From Clostridia bacterium UC5.1-1D2 (GTDB taxonomy: Bacteria; Bacillota; Clostridia; Lachnospirales; Lachnospiraceae): DNA of 41,151 nt. The first letter of the stretch is position 1. Each line of letters begins with the position of its first letter. Under the pieces are notes generated by a model. The model was not told where the DNA came from, searched no databases, and saw only the letters and a list, made by a program, of their open reading frames with translations. Made by a program: the position numbers and the translations under genes. The DNA is taken from contig BBZN01000039.1 of assembly GCA_001304855.1 (NCBI GenBank), positions 1 through 41,151 on the forward strand. Reading direction: 5' to 3'. Below are positions 29,984 through 40,659 of the stretch, piece after piece.

Positions 29984-31325
29984 ATGGCAAAGGCAATCGA
30001 CAGAGGTCTTGAAAACAGAGAAATTATACTGGATGTGCTGACGGAGGTGCTGGAGAACGGCAGCTTCGTCCATCTGGTTTTGAATCAGGCATTACAGAAA
30101 TACCAATATCTGGATAAAACCGACCGGGCTTTTATCACAAGGGTTACGGAAGGGACTCTGGAATATCTCATACAGATAGACCATATCATAAACTTATACT
30201 CCAAAACGAAAAACATCCAAAATGAAGCCCTTCATACGCACACTCCTGCGCATGAGTGTATATCAGCTGATTTATATGGACCGGGTGCCGGATTCCGCAG
30301 TCTGCAACGAGGCGGTGAAACTGGCTGTAAGGCGGCGCTTCCAGGGGCTGAAAGGCTTTGTCAACGGCGTTTTAAGAACCGTTTCAAGGGAAAAAGGCGG
30401 CCTTTCATTTGACACGCCCTCACTGAAATACAGTATTCCGCAGTGGATGTATGATATGTGGAAGGACAGATACGGCAGTGAGAAGGCAGGTGTGATATCC
30501 GCCTCCTTCTTAAAGGAGAGTCCCACCTGGGTCCGGTGTAATCTGGCCAGGGCGGACAAAGCTGAGATTGTAAAATCCCTGGAATCCCAGGCGTAACGGT
30601 GGAGGAACTTAAGGGCCTCCCGGTTATGCTCTCTATCAGGGGGTACGATCATATAGAAGGGCTGGAGGCATTCTCCCTGGGAATGATTCAGGTCCAGGAT
30701 GTGACCTCCGCTCTGGTGGGGGAGGCGGCTTCCCCAAAGAGGGGAGACTACATCATCGATGTATGTGCCGCTCCCGGGGGGAAAAGCCTGCATTTGGCGG
30801 ATAAACTGGAGGGGACGGGTCTGGTGGAGGCCAGGGATTTAAGCGTTCAGAAAGTATCTCTGATAGAAGAAAACAGGATCCGCTGTGGTTATGATAATGT
30901 GAGAACCGTAGTTTGGGACGCCCTTCAGACCGATGAAGACGCTTCTGTAAGGCGGATATTGTCATCGCGGATCTGCCTGTTCAGGGCTCGGAATTATTGG
31001 CAAAAAGCCCGATATAAAGTATAATATGACCCGGGAAAAGATGGAGGAGCTGGCGGGGCTGCAGCGGGATATACTTGCAGTAGTTTGGCAGTATGTGAAA
31101 CCAGGCGGACTGCTGGTGTACAGCACCTGCACCATTGATGTTCTGGAGAATGAGGAGAATGTGCAGTGGCTGAAGGAGCAGTTCCCCCTGGAACCGGCAG
31201 ATCTCAGCCAGCGGCTTGGAAATGTGGTGAGCGAGCCTTCTCTGAGGGATGGGTATGTGCAGTTTCTGCCGGGAATTCACGCCTTTGACGGCTTTTTTAT
31301 CAGTGTTTTCCGGCGGTGTCAGTAA
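29984..31325 (+). CDS. rsmB: 16S rRNA (cytosine-967-C5) methyltransferase RsmB (four frame breaks)
   Basis: SAM-dependent rRNA methyltransferase, about 447 aa. An N-terminal NusB-like RNA-binding domain (about 1-140: REIILDVLTEVLENG, KTDRAFITRVTEGTLE, RTLLRMSVYQLIYMD, CNEAVKLA) is followed by the PUA-like linker and the catalytic domain. The catalytic part has VCAAPGGKSLHLAD (SAM motif I), DLPCSGLG (motif IV) and YSTCTID with the nucleophile Cys. An extra A near 30215 and missing bases near 30592, 30950 and 30979 break it into pieces; the last two straddle motif IV, whose PCSG is rebuilt by adding one T. It has the standard position before rlmN. Confidence 0.92.
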
Positions 31326-31347
31326 CTGGGGCGTTAAAGGAGTATAT

Positions 31348-32409
31348 ATGTTAGATTTAAAGAACTGTGACGGCAGGAAAGATATAAAGTCCATGACACT
31401 GGATGAGATTACTGAGGAACTGGAGGCCCTGGGAGAGAAATCTTTCAGGGCAAAGCAGCTTTATGACTGGATTCATGTGAAGCTGGCGGTAAGCTTTGAC
31501 GGGATGTCCAGTTTGTCAAAGGAATTGAGGCGGAAACTAAAGGAAAATTACAGCCTTACCAGCCTGAAGACGGTGGAAGAACGCAGGTCCCGGGTGGACG
31601 GTACCCGCAAATATCTCTTTGGCCTGGAGGACGGGCATATTATAGAAAGCGTATGGATGCAGTACCAGCATGGAAATTCCGTCTGTATTTCTTCCCAGGT
31701 GGGCTGCCGTATGGGCTGCCGCTTCTGCGCTTCCACACTGGATGGGCTGGAGCGGAATCTGAGGCCTTCCGAGATGCTGGATCAGATATACAGGATCCAG
31801 TCTCTTACGGGGGAACGTGTTTCCCATGTGGTGGTTATGGGAGCCGGGGAGCCAATGGATAACTACGAGAACGTGGTTCGGTTTCTCAGACTTATATCTT
31901 CTGAGAAAGGGCTGAATATCAGCCAGAGGAACCTTACGGTTTCCACCTGCGGCATTGTTCCCGGAATCCGCCGGTTCGCTGAGGAGGGGCTGCAGGTGAC
32001 GCTGGCCTTATCCCTCCATGCCCCCAATGACGAGGTGCGCAGAACATTGATGCCTGTGGCCAACCGCTATAAGCTGGAGGATGTGCTCGGCGCATGCAGG
32101 TACTATTTTGAAAAGACTGGGCGGCGGCTCACCTTTGAGTACAGCCTGGTCCGGGGAGTCAACGATAATCTGGAGGAGGCCGGGGCGCTGGCGCGTTTGC
32201 TGAGGGATGAGAAGGGCCACGTAAATCTGATTCCGGTTAATCCCATTAAAGAGCGGGATTATGTCCAGTCAGACCGGAAGGCCATTGCCGATTTCAAAAA
32301 TCTGCTTGAAAAAAACGGAATTAATGTTACTATTAGAAGAGAAATGGGCCGGGATATAGGCGGAGCCTGCGGCCAGCTCAGAAAGAGCTATATGGAAGGA
32401 GAGGGGTAA
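31348..32409 (+). CDS. rlmN: 23S rRNA (adenine-2503-C2)/tRNA methyltransferase RlmN
   Basis: Radical-SAM methyltransferase that methylates A2503 of 23S rRNA and A37 of some tRNAs. Intact at 353 aa. The iron-sulfur ligands are Cys120, Cys124 and Cys127 in CRMGCRFC, and the methylated/resolving Cys is Cys341 in GGACGQL. Other family signatures are VVVMGAGEPMDNY, LTVSTCGIVPGI, LALSLHAPNDEVRRTLMP and EYSLVRGVND. ATG 31348 has AAAGGAG upstream; longer in-frame extensions run back into rsmB and have no homology. It is 2 nt from prpC. RlmN lacks the Cfr-specific features, so no resistance role is implied. Confidence 0.96.
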   Translation: MLDLKNCDGRKDIKSMTLDEITEELEALGEKSFRAKQLYDWIHVKLAVSFDGMSSLSKELRRKLKENYSLTSLKTVEERRSRVDGTRKYLFGLEDGHIIESVWMQYQHGNSVCISSQVGCRMGCRFCASTLDGLERNLRPSEMLDQIYRIQSLTGERVSHVVVMGAGEPMDNYENVVRFLRLISSEKGLNISQRNLTVSTCGIVPGIRRFAEEGLQVTLALSLHAPNDEVRRTLMPVANRYKLEDVLGACRYYFEKTGRRLTFEYSLVRGVNDNLEEAGALARLLRDEKGHVNLIPVNPIKERDYVQSDRKAIADFKNLLEKNGINVTIRREMGRDIGGACGQLRKSYMEGEG

Positions 32410-32411
32410 AC

Positions 32412-33150
32412 ATGGAAGCGTATGCATTAACCGATACGGGAAGAGTCAGATCCATGAATCAGGATTATATCTATTCCTCACCGGAGATGGTGGGCTCTCT
32501 GCCTAACCTGTTTTTGGTGGCAGACGGAATGGGCGGACATAAGGCCGGAGACTTCGCTTCACGTTTTGCAGTGGAGAATCTGGTGATACATATCACTAAA
32601 ATGAACAATGAGGCAGTGATTACCCAGCTAAAGACAGGAATTCAGAAGGTAAACCGTGAACTGTACCAGGAATCACTGACCCGTGAGGAATTACAGGGGA
32701 TGGGATGTACATTGGTCGCCGCCGTGGTGGAAGGCAGAACCTGTATGTGGCAAATGTAGGCGACAGCCGCCTTTATCTGGTACGCGGAGATTCTATTTTC
32801 CAGGTCACCAGGGATCACTCCTATGTGGAGGAGATGGTGGCTATCGGCCAGATGAATCGGAACAGCCCGGACTATAACAGCCATAAGAATATAATTACCA
32901 GGGCCATGGGCACAGGCATCCATGTGGAGCCGGATTTTTTGAGGAGGAGCTTCAGGAGGGGGACTATATACTTCTGTGTTCCGACGGCCTCAGCAATATG
33001 CTGGATAACGAAACCATCCGCAAGGTGATAAAGGGAGAAGGAAATCTTAAAGATAAAGCTTCCAGACTTATCAGGGAAGCCAACTGCCAGGGAGGCATTG
33101 ACAACATTGCAGTTGTTCTTGTGAACCCAATGGGAAAGGAGGCCGACTGA
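32412..33150 (+). CDS. prpC: PP2C-type serine/threonine phosphatase PrpC (two frame breaks)
   Basis: Mn-dependent protein phosphatase that reverses PrkC phosphorylation; about 246 aa. Metal and catalytic motifs: ALTDTGRVRSMNQD near the start, FLVADGMGGHKAGD, GCTLVAAVV, NVGDSRLYLVR, TRDHSYVEEMV, LLCSDGLSNML and GGIDNIAVVLV. Bases are missing near 32743 (GRNLYVANVGDSR) and 32937 (FFEEELQEGDY). Its TGA at 33148-33150 shares one base with the kinase ATG, giving translational coupling of antagonistic enzymes. It is the standard partner arrangement in Firmicutes. Confidence 0.95.
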
Positions 33151-35317
33151 TGCTGAATCCGGGAACTTATCTTCAGGAGCGTTATGAAATATTAGAGCGA
33201 ATCGGTTCCGGCGGTATGTCTGTGGTGTATAAGGCTCAATGCCACACCCTGAACCGTTTGGTAGCCATCAAGGTGTTGAAGGAAGAGTTTGCCTTTGACG
33301 AGAATTTTGTCAGCAAATTTAAGATGGAGGCCCAGGCGGCCGCCCGCCTTTCCCACCCCAATATAGTCAATGTATATGATGTAGTAGACGAGGATGTGCT
33401 CCATTATATCGTAATGGAACTGATAGAGGGCATAACTCTTAAGAATTATATAGAGAAAAAGGGGCATCTGGAGAGTAAGGAGGCCATTGGCGTAGCCCTT
33501 CAGGTTGCAAAAGGCATAGCTGCAGCCCATGAGGAGCATATTATTCACAGGGATATAAAGCCTCAGAATATGATTATATCCAGGGACGGCAAAGTGAAGG
33601 TTGCCGACTTCGGCATTGCCAGGGCCGTGTCCACCCAGACGATGAACGCCACGGCAGTTGGCTCCGTCCACTATATTTCACCGGAGCAGGCGAGAGGCGG
33701 TTACTGCGACGAGCGCAGCGACATCTATTCCTTCGGAATTACCCTCTATGAGATGGTTACAGGCCGCGTTCCCTTTGAGGGGGACAATACCATCACGGTA
33801 GCCCTGGCTCATCTGGAGGAACCGATAACAAGACCCGGCGAATACGCGCCTGAAATCCTTCCTGCTTTGGAGCAGATTATCTTAAAGTGTACCCAGAAGC
33901 GGCCGGACCGCCGTTATTCCAGCATCACAGAGGTTATAGCGGATCTTCAGAAAACGCTGCTCAATCCGGATTATGACATCTATGCCAGGGAAGACCAGGA
34001 GGATGAATTATCCAAGACCAGGGCTATCTCCAGGGAGGAGTTAAACAGCATACAGGAGAGCAGAAAGCCGGCGAAGGAGGGGAACGGGACCGATAAGAAT
34101 GAGGAGGAAGGGACGGGCAAGGCCGTACAGCGTACGGCAGTCCATGCCAAAAGAAAAGGCGCCTCCCGACAGGGGCCGGATCCGGGGACCCGGATGTGAA
34201 CTCCCAGTTTGACCGGATTGTTATGATAATCGGCATTGTGGCCGCCGTCCTTATCGTTGCGGTGGTGCTGTTTGTATTTTCAAGGCTTACGGGACTGTTC
34301 CGCCAGGGCAGCGCTTCCGAGAACAGGACTACGGTGGAAGCCAGTGCGGAGCTAACTACAGACAGCGTGGATCTTTCCCAGATAACCGAAAATCAGACCT
34401 ACATGCCGAATGTTTTGGGGCTTCCCCAGGATATGGCCGAGGCGAAGCTTAAGGAGAGCACTCTGGTGATGCGCGTGGCTGCTACGGAATATTCGGAAAA
34501 ATATGAGGCAGGGCAGGTCATGGCTCAGACCATCACCGAGGGCAGTGTGGTAGATAAATGGAGCACAGTGGACGTGACTTTGAGCAGGGGCAGCGACAAG
34601 GTGGATTTAAGAGCGCTGAATATCCTGGGCATGACTGCAGAGGAAGCCACTGAGCTGTTGGAAGAAAAAGGGCTGGTTGTAAAGAGAAAAGATGAGAACA
34701 GCGATAATGTGGTAAAGGGCAATGTAATACGCTACAATCCTGAGACTGCCAAAGTCGGTGAGAGTGTGGAGCTGACAGTGAGCCTGGAGCCCGCATTGCT
34801 TCAGGCGTGGTTCCAAATCTTATAGGCCAGACCCAGACAACGGCGGACGCATTGCTGGCCGGAGCAGGCTGGTGACAGGCACAGTGTTTTTTGAACCCAG
34901 CGATACGGTGGAGGAAGGCTCATTACCAACCAGTCGGAACTTCCGGGAACAGTTCTCACACCGGGGACTGCGGTCAATTATAGTATCAGCGGAACCGCTG
35001 CCGAAACTGCCGCAGAGGATGAGAAATATTATATAGGTTCCATTGACGCCACCTGTTCTCTCAATAACTATATCGGACCGGCAGTCCAGACCAGCAGGGT
35101 CCGGGTGCTGATTCGGCTGAAGCAGACCATTAACGGCGCCGATATTTACACCACCCTTGTGAGCGCAAGATTGGTGGTGGGCGGACAGACGATTCCTGTT
35201 GTGATCCCCAGAATTAAGGGCGCTTACGGCGTAGACAGCGGGACCGTGGAAGTGGTGGACGCAGATAATTTGACCGTGATCAGTTCCTATCCGGTCACAT
35301 TTTTCCCCGCAGGATAA
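33150..35317 (+). CDS. prkC: Serine/threonine protein kinase PrkC with three PASTA domains (four frame breaks)
   Basis: Membrane Hanks-type kinase that senses muropeptides or lipid II; about 723 aa. The kinase domain (about 10-270) shows the glycine loop IGSGGMSVVYKA, the Lys in VAIKVLKEEF, HRDIKPQN, DFGIARA and the activation loop TMNATAVGSVHYISPEQA with its phospho-Thr sites. A charged juxtamembrane stretch precedes one membrane segment (about 34205-34290). Outside are three PASTA units: MPNVLGLPQDMAEAKL, LNILGMTAEEATELL, and VVPNLIGQTQTTADALL. A C-terminal beta-rich part of about 110 residues follows (GSIDATCSLNNYIGP). Bases are missing near 34185, 34793, 34872 and 34921. The neighbour rsgA encodes a known PrkC substrate in Bacillus. 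Confidence 0.95.
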
Positions 35318-35326
35318 GAGGCGTTT

Positions 35327-36204
35327 ATGACAGGTAAGATTATCAAAGGTATTGCAGGTTTTTACTATGTAAATGACGGAAGAAACAAGATTTATGAGTG
35401 CAAGGCCAAAGGCGTATTCCGCAACCGGAAGATTAAACCTCTGGTCGGGGACAACGTAGAGTTTTCTGTGCTGGATGAGGCGGCGGGGAGGGGAATATCG
35501 ACGCCATCCTTCCCAGGGTCAATGCCCTCGTCCGTCCGGCCGTGGCCAATGTGGACCAGGCGGTGGTCATATTCGCAGTGACGCACCCGGCTCCCAACCT
35601 GAATTTACTGGACCGTTTTCTGGTGATGATGGAGCGCCAGGACATTCCCGTGATTATCTGTTTCAACAAAGCGGACCTGGGGGATGACGAACTGATGGAG
35701 TCCTACCGCCGCGTCTATGAGGCTGCGGGATACAGGGTGCAGTTTATCAGCACCTACAATGACAGGGGCCTTGGGGAGCTGAAAGAAATTTTAGCTGGAA
35801 AGACCACGGTGCTGGCTGGTCCCTCCGGTGTGGGAAAGTCCTCCCTGACCAACTGTATACAGCCCCGGGCTGCGATGGAGACAGGCGATATCAGCCGGAA
35901 GATAGAACGGGGCAAGCATACAACCCGCCATTCGGAGTTGTTTCTGGCAGGGGATGAGACGTATATGATGGATACTCCCGGCTTTAGCTCCATGTATATT
36001 GAGGATTTGGAGGCTCAGGAGCTGAAGGATTACTTTCCGGAGTTTCAACAGTTTGAGGAGAATTGTAAATTCCTGGGCTGCGTTCATGTGGGAGAACGGG
36101 TCTGCGGCGTTAAGAAGGCGCTGGAAGAGGGAAAGCTGAGCCGCAGCCGGTATGATAATTATCTTCTCATGTATGAGGAACTGAAGAATAAAAGGAGGTA
36201 CTAA
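35327..36204 (+). CDS. rsgA: Ribosome small subunit-dependent GTPase RsgA (frameshifted)
   Basis: Circularly permuted GTPase needed for late 30S subunit maturation; about 292 aa. An N-terminal OB fold ([18 protein letters not shown]) is followed by G4 FNKADL, G1 [11 protein letters not shown] and G3 DTPGF in the permuted order that defines the family, plus the switch RGKHTTRH. The C-terminal zinc site has Cys and His in [18 protein letters not shown]. One G is missing near 35487 ([20 protein letters not shown]). It lies 9 nt after prkC and 3 nt before rpe, as in Bacillus, where RsgA (CpgA) is phosphorylated by PrkC. Confidence 0.95.
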
Positions 36205-36207
36205 GAG

Positions 36208-36873
36208 ATGAATTATATTGTGGCGCCGTCGATTTTGTCGGCAGATTTTAAAAACCTGGGGGCACAGGTCCGGGAAGTGGCAGATGCAGGGGCGGCCTAC
36301 ATCCACATCGACGTGATGGACGGTTCTTTTGTGCCCAGTATTTCCTTTGGAATGCCTGTGATTCAAAGCATCCGTCCCTGCACCGCTGCGGTTTTCGACG
36401 TCCATATGATGGTGCAGGATCCCGGCCGTTATATTGAAGCCATGAAGAAGGCGGGAGCGGATATAATTACCGTCCATGCAGAGGCTTGTACCCACTTGGA
36501 TCGCGTGGTAAACCAGATCAAAGAGGTGGGCTGCAAAGCCGGGGCTGCCCTCAATCCTGCCACGCCTGTACAGGCGCTGGACTGCATCCTGGATCAGCTG
36601 GATATGGTTTTGATTATGACGGTTAACCCTGGCTTTGGCGGCCAGAAGTTCATTCCCTATACCTGGATAAAGTCCGGGCTCTGAGACGCACTATGGAGGA
36701 GCGGGGGCTTCAGGCGGACATTCAGGGTGGACGGCGGAGTAAGCGCAGCCAATGTCCGGGATATTATGGATGCGGGAGCGAATGTTTTTGTGGCAGGTTC
36801 GGCAATCTACGGCCAGGATGCGGCGGCCAGAACAAGGGAATTTGTCAAAATTTTTGAGGAATATAAAAAATGA
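36208..36873 (+). CDS. rpe: Ribulose-phosphate 3-epimerase (two frame breaks)
   Basis: Interconverts ribulose-5-phosphate and xylulose-5-phosphate in the pentose phosphate pathway; about 221 aa TIM barrel. Motifs: [25 protein letters not shown] (metal His and catalytic Asp), [31 protein letters not shown], and [10 protein letters not shown] with the second catalytic Asp. A base is missing near 36665 (PYTLDKVRAL) and one G is gained near 36727 (IQVDGGV), so start and end are in the same frame. The stop overlaps the thiN start (ATGA). Confidence 0.95.
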
Positions 36874-37519
36874 AACGTTGTCTGATTGTAACCGGCGGAA
36901 AACTGGACCTGTCTTTCGCCGGGTTATTTTTGAAACATGAGAGGTTTCAGAAGATAATTGCAGTGGATGCAGGCCTGGAGGCAGCGAAAGCTCTGGACCT
37001 GGAACCGGATATGATTGTGGGAGATTTTGATACGGTAAAGCCGGAGATTTTGGAGTATTACCGCCAGAGGGAGCACATTGTGTGGGATACCCATGAGCCG
37101 GAGAAGGATGAGACGGATACGGAGCTGGCTCTTCTCAGGGCTCAGGCCTCAGGCTGTGAGGAAATAGTGATTCTGGGAGCACAGGGGGACGGATGGATCA
37201 TATGATTGGAAATATCCATCTCCTGTTTCCATGCCTTCAGAAGGGAATAGAGGCATATATTCTGGATTCTAAAAACAGGATATACCTTATTGACGGAGAG
37301 CGGAAATTTTATAAGGAAAATCTCTGGGGAAAATATATCTCTTTCCTTCCCCTTACGGAGAAAGTAAAGGGAATCACCCTAACAGGCTTTAAATATCCCC
37401 TTTTTGAAAAGGATATTGAAATCGGCTCCAGTCTCTGTATCAGCAATGAACTGGCAGAGGAGGTGGGAACCGTCACCTTTGCAGACGGCGTGCTGATTGT
37501 GGTGGAGTCCCACGATTAA
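36870..37519 (+). CDS. thiN: Thiamine diphosphokinase (frameshifted)
   Basis: Converts thiamine to thiamine diphosphate with ATP; about 216 aa. The N-terminal catalytic half has CLIVTGGKLDL, IAVDAGLEAA, VGDFDTVKPE (substrate and Mg residues) and EKDETDTELAL. One base is missing near 37178, where GATGGRMDHMIGN is rebuilt. The C-terminal beta domain (YLIDGERKFYK, LTGFKYPL, SNELAEEVGTVTFADGVLIVVES) is standard. ATG 36870 overlaps the rpe stop. TPP is the cofactor of transketolase, which uses the product of rpe, a plausible reason for the pairing. Last gene of the long operon. Confidence 0.94.
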
Positions 37520-37523
37520 GGTG

Positions 37524-37564
37524 AGCCGCCGCGTTTTGTTAAAAAACGTTCTGGCGCGGCTTTT
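37524..37564 (+). terminator. Terminator of the priA-thiN operon
   Basis: AGCCGC (37524-37529) pairs with GCGGCT (37556-37561), extended inside by further G/C pairs and an AACGTT core, and followed by TTTT. It is 5 nt after the thiN stop. Confidence 0.75.
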
Positions 37565-37867
37565 CAGAGGGGAGCGGCCCCGCTTCATGAAGTTCCACAA
37601 TAAAGCCGCAGATGTAACCGGAGCCAACTGGACTGACTAAAGCAGGACAAACTGGCTATTCATAACAATCCGCCAGGATGTTATCATTAGAGCGTATTTG
37701 AACTGCATGGGGGATATTTGCCCGAAGCTGGGGCTGGGCAGTCCCCTGGGCGCCTTTCATTTGAAACAAATTTTCAAAATGTGCGGAACGCAGTTTCCAA
37801 ACAGACACGCTCCAGTAAAAATCCGGTCCGGTGTAAGCATGCTCCGGGCTGTGCGCAGGAGGCATAT
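37565..37867 (+). other. Non-coding gap before the pyridoxamine kinase gene
   Basis: About 300 nt without a gene I can support. Short open frames in two registers lack ribosome sites and family features. An imperfect inverted repeat, CATTTGAAA (37758-37766) and TTTCAAAATG (37772-37781), with a one-base bulge could be an operator. AGGAGG at 37857-37862 serves the next gene. Confidence 0.4.
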
Positions 37868-38720
37868 ATGGCTGAATACCGTCAGAAAAAATTGCAATGA
37901 TTAATGACTTATCAGGATACGGCCGCTGTTCGCTGACGGTTGCGATACCGATCCTGTCTGCTATGAAAATACAGTGCTGCCCTGTACCAACCTCCATTCT
38001 TTCCAACCACACGGGATTTCCTGTGTATTTTTTTGATGATTATACAGAGAAAATGCCGTCCTATATAGATAAATGGAAGGAACTGGATCTGTCCTTTGAC
38101 GGAATTGTCAGCGGATTTTTGGGGTCCGAGGCTCAGATAGAGATAGTCAAGGATATTATACGAAACTTTGGCGGCGAGGACACAACCATAATCGTAGATC
38201 CATCATGGGGGACCACGGGGAGACTTACGCCACCTTTACTCCGGCTCTCTGCAGCCGCATGCGGGAGCTTGTGGCAATGGGGAATGTCGTAACTCCCAAT
38301 CTGACGGAGGCCTGTATTCTCACAGACAGGCCTTTCAGCAGAAAAGGGTGGACCAGGGAGCAGTTAAAGGCACTGGCCAGGGAGATACAGGCCATGGGGC
38401 CGGAAGCCGTAGTGATTACAGGCGTGAACCAGGGCGGTTACGTGGTTAACGTGGTAGCTGAAGGAAACCGGGAAATCACATTTCCCAAGACCATCCGAAT
38501 CGGTAAAGAACGGCCTGGAACAGGGGATGTATTCTCCTCTGTGGTGGCGTCCGGGGTAGTGGCCGGCTGGGAGCTGGAGGAAGCGGTGCGCCTGGCGGCT
38601 TCCTTCGTAAAGAAATGCATCAAACGTTCCGATGAACTGGATATACCCCTTCAGAACGGCGTGTGCTTTGAGGAGCTTCTGGGCGTGCTGGTCCACGCCA
38701 CGGACAGGCTGCAGGGATAG
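37868..38720 (+). CDS. Pyridoxamine/pyridoxal kinase (two frame breaks)
   Basis: Ribokinase-fold kinase of vitamin B6 salvage, forming PLP or PMP; about 284 aa. The true start is ATG 37868, 5 nt after AGGAGG; the reading MAEYRQKKIAMINDLSGYGRCS appears when one A is added to the A run near 37885. Motifs: NDLSGYG, SNHTGFP, FDGIVSGFLGS, DPIMGDHG (after adding one C near 38200), NLTEACILT, and the anion hole with catalytic Asp in RPGTGDVFSS. The sequence KRIxxINDLSGYG is typical of the pyridoxamine kinase group of Clostridia. It is a single-gene unit with a terminator behind it. Confidence 0.9.
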
Positions 38721-38784
38721 GAGACAGAGGAAAGCCTCTTACAGGTATCGCGCGGTGAACCGGAAAAGCTCCGGGAAAATACAG

Positions 38785-38813
38785 ATAAAACCCGAAAAAG
38801 GGGCTTTTATTTC
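38785..38813 (+). terminator. Terminator after the pyridoxamine kinase gene
   Basis: ATAAAACCC (38785-38793) pairs with GGGCTTTTAT (38801-38810), with one bulged base, around a short A-rich loop; TTCC follows. The T-rich right arm supplies the usual U tract, and the A-rich left arm would do the same on the other strand. Confidence 0.6.
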
Positions 38814-38833
38814 CAGATAAAATGTTATATACT
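38806..38833 (+). promoter_or_regulatory. Possible promoter of serS
   Basis: TATACT at 38828-38833 with TTTATT (38806-38811) 16 nt upstream, 70 nt before the ATG. A small TGCCT/AGGCA hairpin lies in the leader. It is too short for a T-box, and no T-box sequence was found. Confidence 0.4.
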
Positions 38834-38902
38834 CTTTAACAGTATAGAAATGCCTGTCTCTGTAAGGCAGGAATACCATTAAGGAAATCCAGGAGGAGCG
38901 CC

Positions 38903-40192
38903 ATGTTAGATTTAAGGTTTGTAAGAGAGAACCCGGAGATTGTCAAACAGAACATTAAGAATAAATTTCAGGAGGGTAAGCTGCCTCTGGTGGACGAAGT
39001 GATTGCACTGGACGCTGAGTCACGCGCTACCCAGAAGGAAGCGGACGACCTTCGCGCCAGCCGCAATAAGCTGTCCAAGGAGATTGGCATGCTTATGGGC
39101 CAGGGGAAGAAGGAGGAGGCCGAGGCTGTAAAGGCCCGGGTAAGCGCCAATTCCGCCCGTTTGGCAGAGCTGGAGGAAAAGGAAGGGGAACTCTCGGATA
39201 AAATTTTAAAAATCATGATGACTATTCCAAATATCATTGACCCAACTGTTCCTATCGGCAGAGACGACAGTGAGAACGTGGAAATACAGCGCTATGGGGA
39301 GCCTGTTGTGCCTGATTTTGAGATTCCGTACCATACGGATATTATGGAGCGGTTCAACGGCATCGATTTGGACGCTGCCAGAAGAGTGGCGGGCAACGGC
39401 TTCTATTACCTTATGGGAGATATTGCAAGACTTCACTCCTCTGTGATTTCCTATGCAAGGGACTTTATGATTAACAGGGGCTTCACTTACTGCGTGCCTC
39501 CCTTCATGATCCGCAGCAATGTAGTGACGGGCGTTATGAGCTTTGCCGAGATGGACGCCATGATGTATAAGATAGAGGGGGAGGACTTGTACCTCATAGG
39601 TACAAGCGAGCACTCTATGATTGGCAAGTTTATTGATACCATTACCCCTGAGACACAGCTCCCCCAGACCCTGACCAGCTATTCTCCCTGTTTCCGCAAG
39701 GAGAAGGGGGCTCACGGAATTGAGGAGAGGGGGGTATATCGTATTCACCAGTTTGAAAAGCAGGAGATGATTGTTGTCTGCAAGCCGGAGGAAAGCCCTA
39801 TGTGGTATGACAGGCTGTGGCAGAACACAGTGGATCTTTTCCGGACCCTGGATATTCCGGTCCGCACGCTGGAGTGCTGTTCCGGCGACCTGGCCGACTT
39901 AAAGGTGAAGTCTGTGGATGTGGAGGCCTGGTCTCCGAGACAGCAGAAATACTTTGAGGTGGGAAGCTGTTCCAATCTGGGGGATGCCCAGGCCCGCCGT
40001 CTGCGGATCCGCGTCCAGGGCGAGGATGGAAGCAAATATCTGGCCCACACGCTGAACAATACTGTGGTTGCACCTCCCCGTATGCTCATTGCATTTCTGG
40101 AAAATAATCTTATGTCAGACGGCAGTGTGAAGATTCCTGAGGCTCTCCGGCCTTATATGGGCGGAATGGAGGTTATGGTTCCGGTGAAATAG
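38903..40192 (+). CDS. serS: Seryl-tRNA synthetase
   Basis: Class II synthetase charging tRNA-Ser. Intact at 429 aa. The N-terminal tRNA-binding coiled coil (about residues 25-110, Lys/Glu/Ala rich) is followed by the catalytic core. Motif 2 is FRKEKG with RGVYRIHQFEK; the serine- and ATP-binding loop is LIGTSEHSMIG; motif 3 lies in EVGSCSNLGDAQARRLRIR and NNTVVAPPRMLIAFLEN. ATG 38903 follows AGGAGGAG at 38890-38897. The first residues, MLDLRFVRENPEIVKQN, are the family norm. Not clearly co-transcribed with its neighbours. Confidence 0.97.
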   Translation: MLDLRFVRENPEIVKQNIKNKFQEGKLPLVDEVIALDAESRATQKEADDLRASRNKLSKEIGMLMGQGKKEEAEAVKARVSANSARLAELEEKEGELSDKILKIMMTIPNIIDPTVPIGRDDSENVEIQRYGEPVVPDFEIPYHTDIMERFNGIDLDAARRVAGNGFYYLMGDIARLHSSVISYARDFMINRGFTYCVPPFMIRSNVVTGVMSFAEMDAMMYKIEGEDLYLIGTSEHSMIGKFIDTITPETQLPQTLTSYSPCFRKEKGAHGIEERGVYRIHQFEKQEMIVVCKPEESPMWYDRLWQNTVDLFRTLDIPVRTLECCSGDLADLKVKSVDVEAWSPRQQKYFEVGSCSNLGDAQARRLRIRVQGEDGSKYLAHTLNNTVVAPPRMLIAFLENNLMSDGSVKIPEALRPYMGGMEVMVPVK

Positions 40193-40246
40193 ACGTATCC
40201 CTGAAGGTTCTGCCTGTGCCGGATATTTTAAGAAGGAGAAGAGAGT

Positions 40247-40615
40247 ATGATTACATTTAACCACTTTAATTTTAATGTATTGGATTTGGAAAAGAGCCTG
40301 GCTTTCTATAAGGAGGCTTTGGGACTGGAGCCGGTGCGGGAGAAAGAAGCTTCCGACGGTTCCTTTAAGCTGGTTTATCTGGGAGACGGAGAGACTGGCT
40401 TTACTCTGGAGCTGACCTGGCTGAGAGACAGAACCGAGCCTTATAATCTGGGAGAGTGCGAGTTCCATCTGGCGTTTCATGTGGATGATTACGACGCCGT
40501 TCACAGACACCACCAAGAGATGGGATGCATCTGCTATGAAAATCCGGGCATGGGTATTTACTTTATTTCCGATCCGGATGGATATTGGCTGGAGATTGTT
40601 CCGTCGCGGAGATAA
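40247..40615 (+). CDS. VOC-family (glyoxalase I-like) protein
   Basis: Small metal-binding protein of 122 aa, intact, with two beta-alpha-beta-beta-beta modules. Likely metal ligands are His in FNHFNFNV near residue 6, Glu in FTLELTW, His in FHLAFHVDDYD and Glu in YWLEIVPS, the order found in lactoylglutathione lyases. Such proteins detoxify methylglyoxal or act in other lyase, dioxygenase or resistance roles, and the length alone does not decide. ATG 40247 follows GAAGGAG. It lies 54 nt after serS and may be read through from it. Confidence 0.85.
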   Translation: MITFNHFNFNVLDLEKSLAFYKEALGLEPVREKEASDGSFKLVYLGDGETGFTLELTWLRDRTEPYNLGECEFHLAFHVDDYDAVHRHHQEMGCICYENPGMGIYFISDPDGYWLEIVPSRR

Positions 40616-40659
40616 GTCGGGACGGTCTCGTCTGTTTACGTGTTTATAAGGAGTGCGTT

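Noticed and set aside
34196..35317. A separate PASTA-domain protein downstream of a truncated kinase
   Set aside because: One added base near 34185 joins kinase, membrane segment and PASTA units into a normal-length PrkC; no ribosome site precedes the second part.
37698..37904. Short open frames before the pyridoxamine kinase
   Set aside because: They overlap in two registers, lack ribosome sites and show no family features; AGGAGG at 37857 belongs to the kinase start at 37868.
38721..38902. T-box riboswitch upstream of serS
   Set aside because: The leader after the preceding terminator is under 100 nt and lacks the conserved T-box sequence and antiterminator stem.
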